A DNA stretch of 23,573 nt from a bacterium (GTDB lineage: Bacteria; B130-G9): contig JAGHCW010000093.1 of the NCBI GenBank assembly GCA_021160245.1, positions 1 through 23,573 on the forward strand, read 5' to 3'. Below, one piece after another: positions 21,528 through 23,573 of the stretch. The notes below the pieces were generated by a model that did no database searches, was not told where the DNA came from, and was given only the letters and a program-made list of their open reading frames with translations. Numbering within the stretch: position 1 is the first letter of the stretch; each line of letters starts with the position of its first letter. Position numbers and translations under genes: made by a program.

Positions 21528-23573
21528 TGGAGCTCATTTGCCGCCTCACCCAATTGAGGCGTTCTTTCAGTTTATTATCATCCGGGGCCAGCTGGCAGGC
21601 AATTCGCAGTTGCGACTCGGCTGCTTGCCAATTCTGCTGATCGGAATAGATGTTCGCGAGCGCGATTCTGAATGACGCTCGGTTTGGGGCCAGCCTAATA
21701 GCCTTGAGGAAGAAGCGTTCTGCTTGGGCGTGATTTCCCTCCAAGTAGTAAGTCGTGCCCATGTTCGACAGCGCGGACGGATATTCCGAAAATCGGTCGA
21801 GGACGTTTTGAAACTCGCCTCTCGCAGCTGCAAACTTGCCCTTTTGGAAGAACACCGCGCCGAGCTGAGACTGCTTCAGAATCCAATCCGCGCCCTCAGA
21901 GTCTATCATGCGCGATGCAAGCCGCCTGGAAGGCCCTGGCGCCTCATTCCTTTCTGCATCTTGGAGTAGCCGGAGATTATACTCAGCGATAACGTCCGTT
22001 GGGTCAATGACCATGAGTCGCTCGACATGCTCGCGCGCCCTTCTGCCCTGCCCGAGCGCCATTGCAGTAACCGAAGCGTCAAGCAATAGAACCCGGCTGC
22101 CGGGTAGATAGTGAAGCCCTGCATTGAGCGTCTTGAGCGCACTCTCTGGCTCATTCCGCGAGCGTTGCAGCCGCGAAAGCTCGATGTATGCCTCCAGAAA
22201 TCTCGGCTCATATTTTATCGCCAGCCCATAATTCTCGATGGCGGCCGCCGGTCTTTTGAGGCCCCGCAGAGCCTCCGCGACGCCGAAAAACGAGTATTCG
22301 TGGAACGGTTGAATCTCAAGGGCCTCGCGAAAGGTTTTAAGAGCATCGTCATAGCGATTAAGCGCAAGCTCTGATTCACCCAGCTTGAAATAGACCGTGT
22401 AGCGCGGAAGGCCTAGGTCAATTGCCCGATCAAACTCCTGTATTGCCATGCGATGGTCCTCGCCCGCAAGAAGATGCTCCATTCCTTTTACAAAATGTCT
22501 CTCTGCCTCAAGGGGTCGATAGGGCTGCAGGCATCCCCCGACGGCGGCGAATATCAAAATGCTGCTCAGGAGTTTGCCGACAGCTCTCGGGATACGAACG
22601 CCGATTGTGAGAGCCACCCGGCGAGGCGCCCAAAGGCCGAGTACAACGGCAAGGGCGCCAATCGTCGTCGGCACTCGCATTGGGTAGCTGACGACGCTCT
22701 GAACGACAATGGCCATGAATCCCGCAACTGTAGCGAGCATCATCTGCTGCGAGCAGGTTCTCTCAGAGTCGGAACTGGCTCCGGAAAGCCCCCGCGGCGC
22801 CGCGCCTCGGAATGGAAGGCGCCCGGCCGTAAAAACCAGCCATAAAAAGAGCATAAGCCCTGCAAAGCCCATCTCCAGAGCGGTCTCGAGGAACTCGTTG
22901 TGGCAGTAAAAGGAGTTGTGCAGCAGATTGTCCCTGTCCTGACGCCACGTTTTCGTGATTCCCCGCATCGGTTGGATGAACTTGTGCTCGAACTCGTTTT
23001 CAAATACCGCGAAATTGCCCAGTCCGAGACCAAGTGGATGCCGCTTGATCAGCATCATGGCGCTGCGAAACATCTTGCCTCGTTCTGAAGCGCCGACCGT
23101 GCTCCCCACGACCGTCTCTCCTTTGTACGCGAAGAAGGCTATTGCAGAGGCTACACACAGCGTAAGGAGCACGATTATTGCACTTTTACTCTTGCGAATC
23201 CCGACAGGATTCTCGCCTTCGACACGAGGCGCGGTTGCATTCCCAAAGTGAAATCCGCTGCGACTCGTTTCGATGGTGGCGAGAAATGCCGTTGAGACCA
23301 GGAAGGCTATCCAGCCGCCCCATGAGTTCGTCAGAAGAAGACACGTGAAGTTCACAAAGTAGGCAGAAAGGAAAGCGATCTCCAGCCACCTTCTGCCTGA
23401 TGTTTTGGCGAGGCCAAGTATGACGGGCAGAGTTAAGACCAAGAGCCCGGCGAGGAAGTTGGGATTCCACATCGTGGAGAAGACCCGTTTGCCGAGCTCA
23501 GGCTCCCACGGGAGGTTGCCCCACAACGTCTCCATGACGCCGAAGAACTGCGCTATTCCCAGCAGTGAGACGA
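21511..23573 (-). CDS. O-antigen ligase/Wzy-like membrane protein with C-terminal TPR domain, 5' end outside window
   Basis: The frame stays open to the right edge (upstream of the ATG at 23535 it reads SLLGIAQFFGV), so the gene begins beyond the window. The N-terminal ~340 visible residues have several transmembrane helices and Wzy_C/O-antigen-ligase features: FSTMWNPNFLAGLL, HPLGLGLGNFAVFE, and a His-containing loop (HNSFYCHNEFLETALEMGFA). After the last helix a cytoplasmic or periplasmic region of ~320 residues carries about seven TPR motifs (AIQEFDRAIDLGLPRYTVYF, LKTFREALEIQPFHEYSFFG, AERFFLKAIRLAPN and others). Such proteins polymerise or ligate surface glycans or glycosylate proteins; the TPRs may recruit partners. 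Confidence 0.88.
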   Translation of the reverse strand, partial: VSLLGIAQFFGVMETLWGNLPWEPELGKRVFSTMWNPNFLAGLLVLTLPVILGLAKTSGRRWLEIAFLSAYFVNFTCLLLTNSWGGWIAFLVSTAFLATIETSRSGFHFGNATAPRVEGENPVGIRKSKSAIIVLLTLCVASAIAFFAYKGETVVGSTVGASERGKMFRSAMMLIKRHPLGLGLGNFAVFENEFEHKFIQPMRGITKTWRQDRDNLLHNSFYCHNEFLETALEMGFAGLMLFLWLVFTAGRLPFRGAAPRGLSGASSDSERTCSQQMMLATVAGFMAIVVQSVVSYPMRVPTTIGALAVVLGLWAPRRVALTIGVRIPRAVGKLLSSILIFAAVGGCLQPYRPLEAERHFVKGMEHLLAGEDHRMAIQEFDRAIDLGLPRYTVYFKLGESELALNRYDDALKTFREALEIQPFHEYSFFGVAEALRGLKRPAAAIENYGLAIKYEPRFLEAYIELSRLQRSRNEPESALKTLNAGLHYLPGSRVLLLDASVTAMALGQGRRAREHVERLMVIDPTDVIAEYNLRLLQDAERNEAPGPSRRLASRMIDSEGADWILKQSQLGAVFFQKGKFAAARGEFQNVLDRFSEYPSALSNMGTTYYLEGNHAQAERFFLKAIRLAPNRASFRIALANIYSDQQNWQAAESQLRIACQLAPDDNKLKERLNWVRRQMSSSGTTR

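Overview
The window looks like chromosomal sequence from an uncultivated, probably anaerobic, Gram-negative-type bacterium. Evidence: a class I hybrid cluster protein with its iron-sulfur partners, an O-antigen-ligase/TPR membrane protein, a PpiC-type lipoprotein, clear GGAGG ribosome binding sites, frequent GTG/TTG starts and medium G+C judged by eye. The phylum cannot be fixed from this sequence. I see no insertion sequence, prophage, CRISPR array or integrase.

Region by region: (1) 1-4.2 kb, + strand: Rrf2 regulator (5' truncated), two-cluster ferredoxin-like protein, DUF2249/CMD-like fusion, cupin and hybrid cluster protein Hcp, forming a compact nitrosative-stress or NO/hydroxylamine module. 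(2) 4.2-5.8 kb: about 500 bp with no assignable gene, then a decayed two-gene solute:sodium symporter unit (DUF485 small subunit with an amber codon; SSS permease with two frameshifts, a stop and a large internal deletion). (3) 6.0-8.1 kb: a good promoter, a doubtful small ORF, an ABC ATPase and an ABC-2 permease. (4) 8.1-12.4 kb: tRNA with CAT anticodon, CdsZ-like zinc-ribbon coiled-coil protein, a triple RNase H-like protein in which only the first domain keeps all catalytic residues, a double-parvulin lipoprotein, a small membrane protein and tRNA-Thr(CGT). (5) 12.4-16 kb: ribosomal protein S20 with a long acidic tail, a membrane-anchored thioredoxin-fold protein lacking its first active-site Cys, then on the minus strand a ZnuA/TroA-like protein lacking its metal ligands and an M23 peptidase. 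(6) 16.4-20.4 kb, + strand: GT4 glycosyltransferase, stand-alone Lrp/AsnC ligand-binding domain, and a pentapeptide-repeat protein abutting the replicative helicase DnaB. (7) 20.4-23.6 kb: structured intergenic region, a two-gene HEPN-type pair, and a convergent partial O-antigen-ligase/TPR gene running off the right end.

The recurring theme is paralogues that keep a fold but lose catalytic or ligand residues: RNase H domains 2 and 3, the thioredoxin-like protein, the ZnuA-like protein and the HEPN protein. The best candidates for unusual biology are the triple RNase H protein, the HEPN pair, the metal-site-less binding protein, the S20 tail and the pentapeptide/DnaB pairing. All functions are inferred from sequence read by eye; no database search was run.
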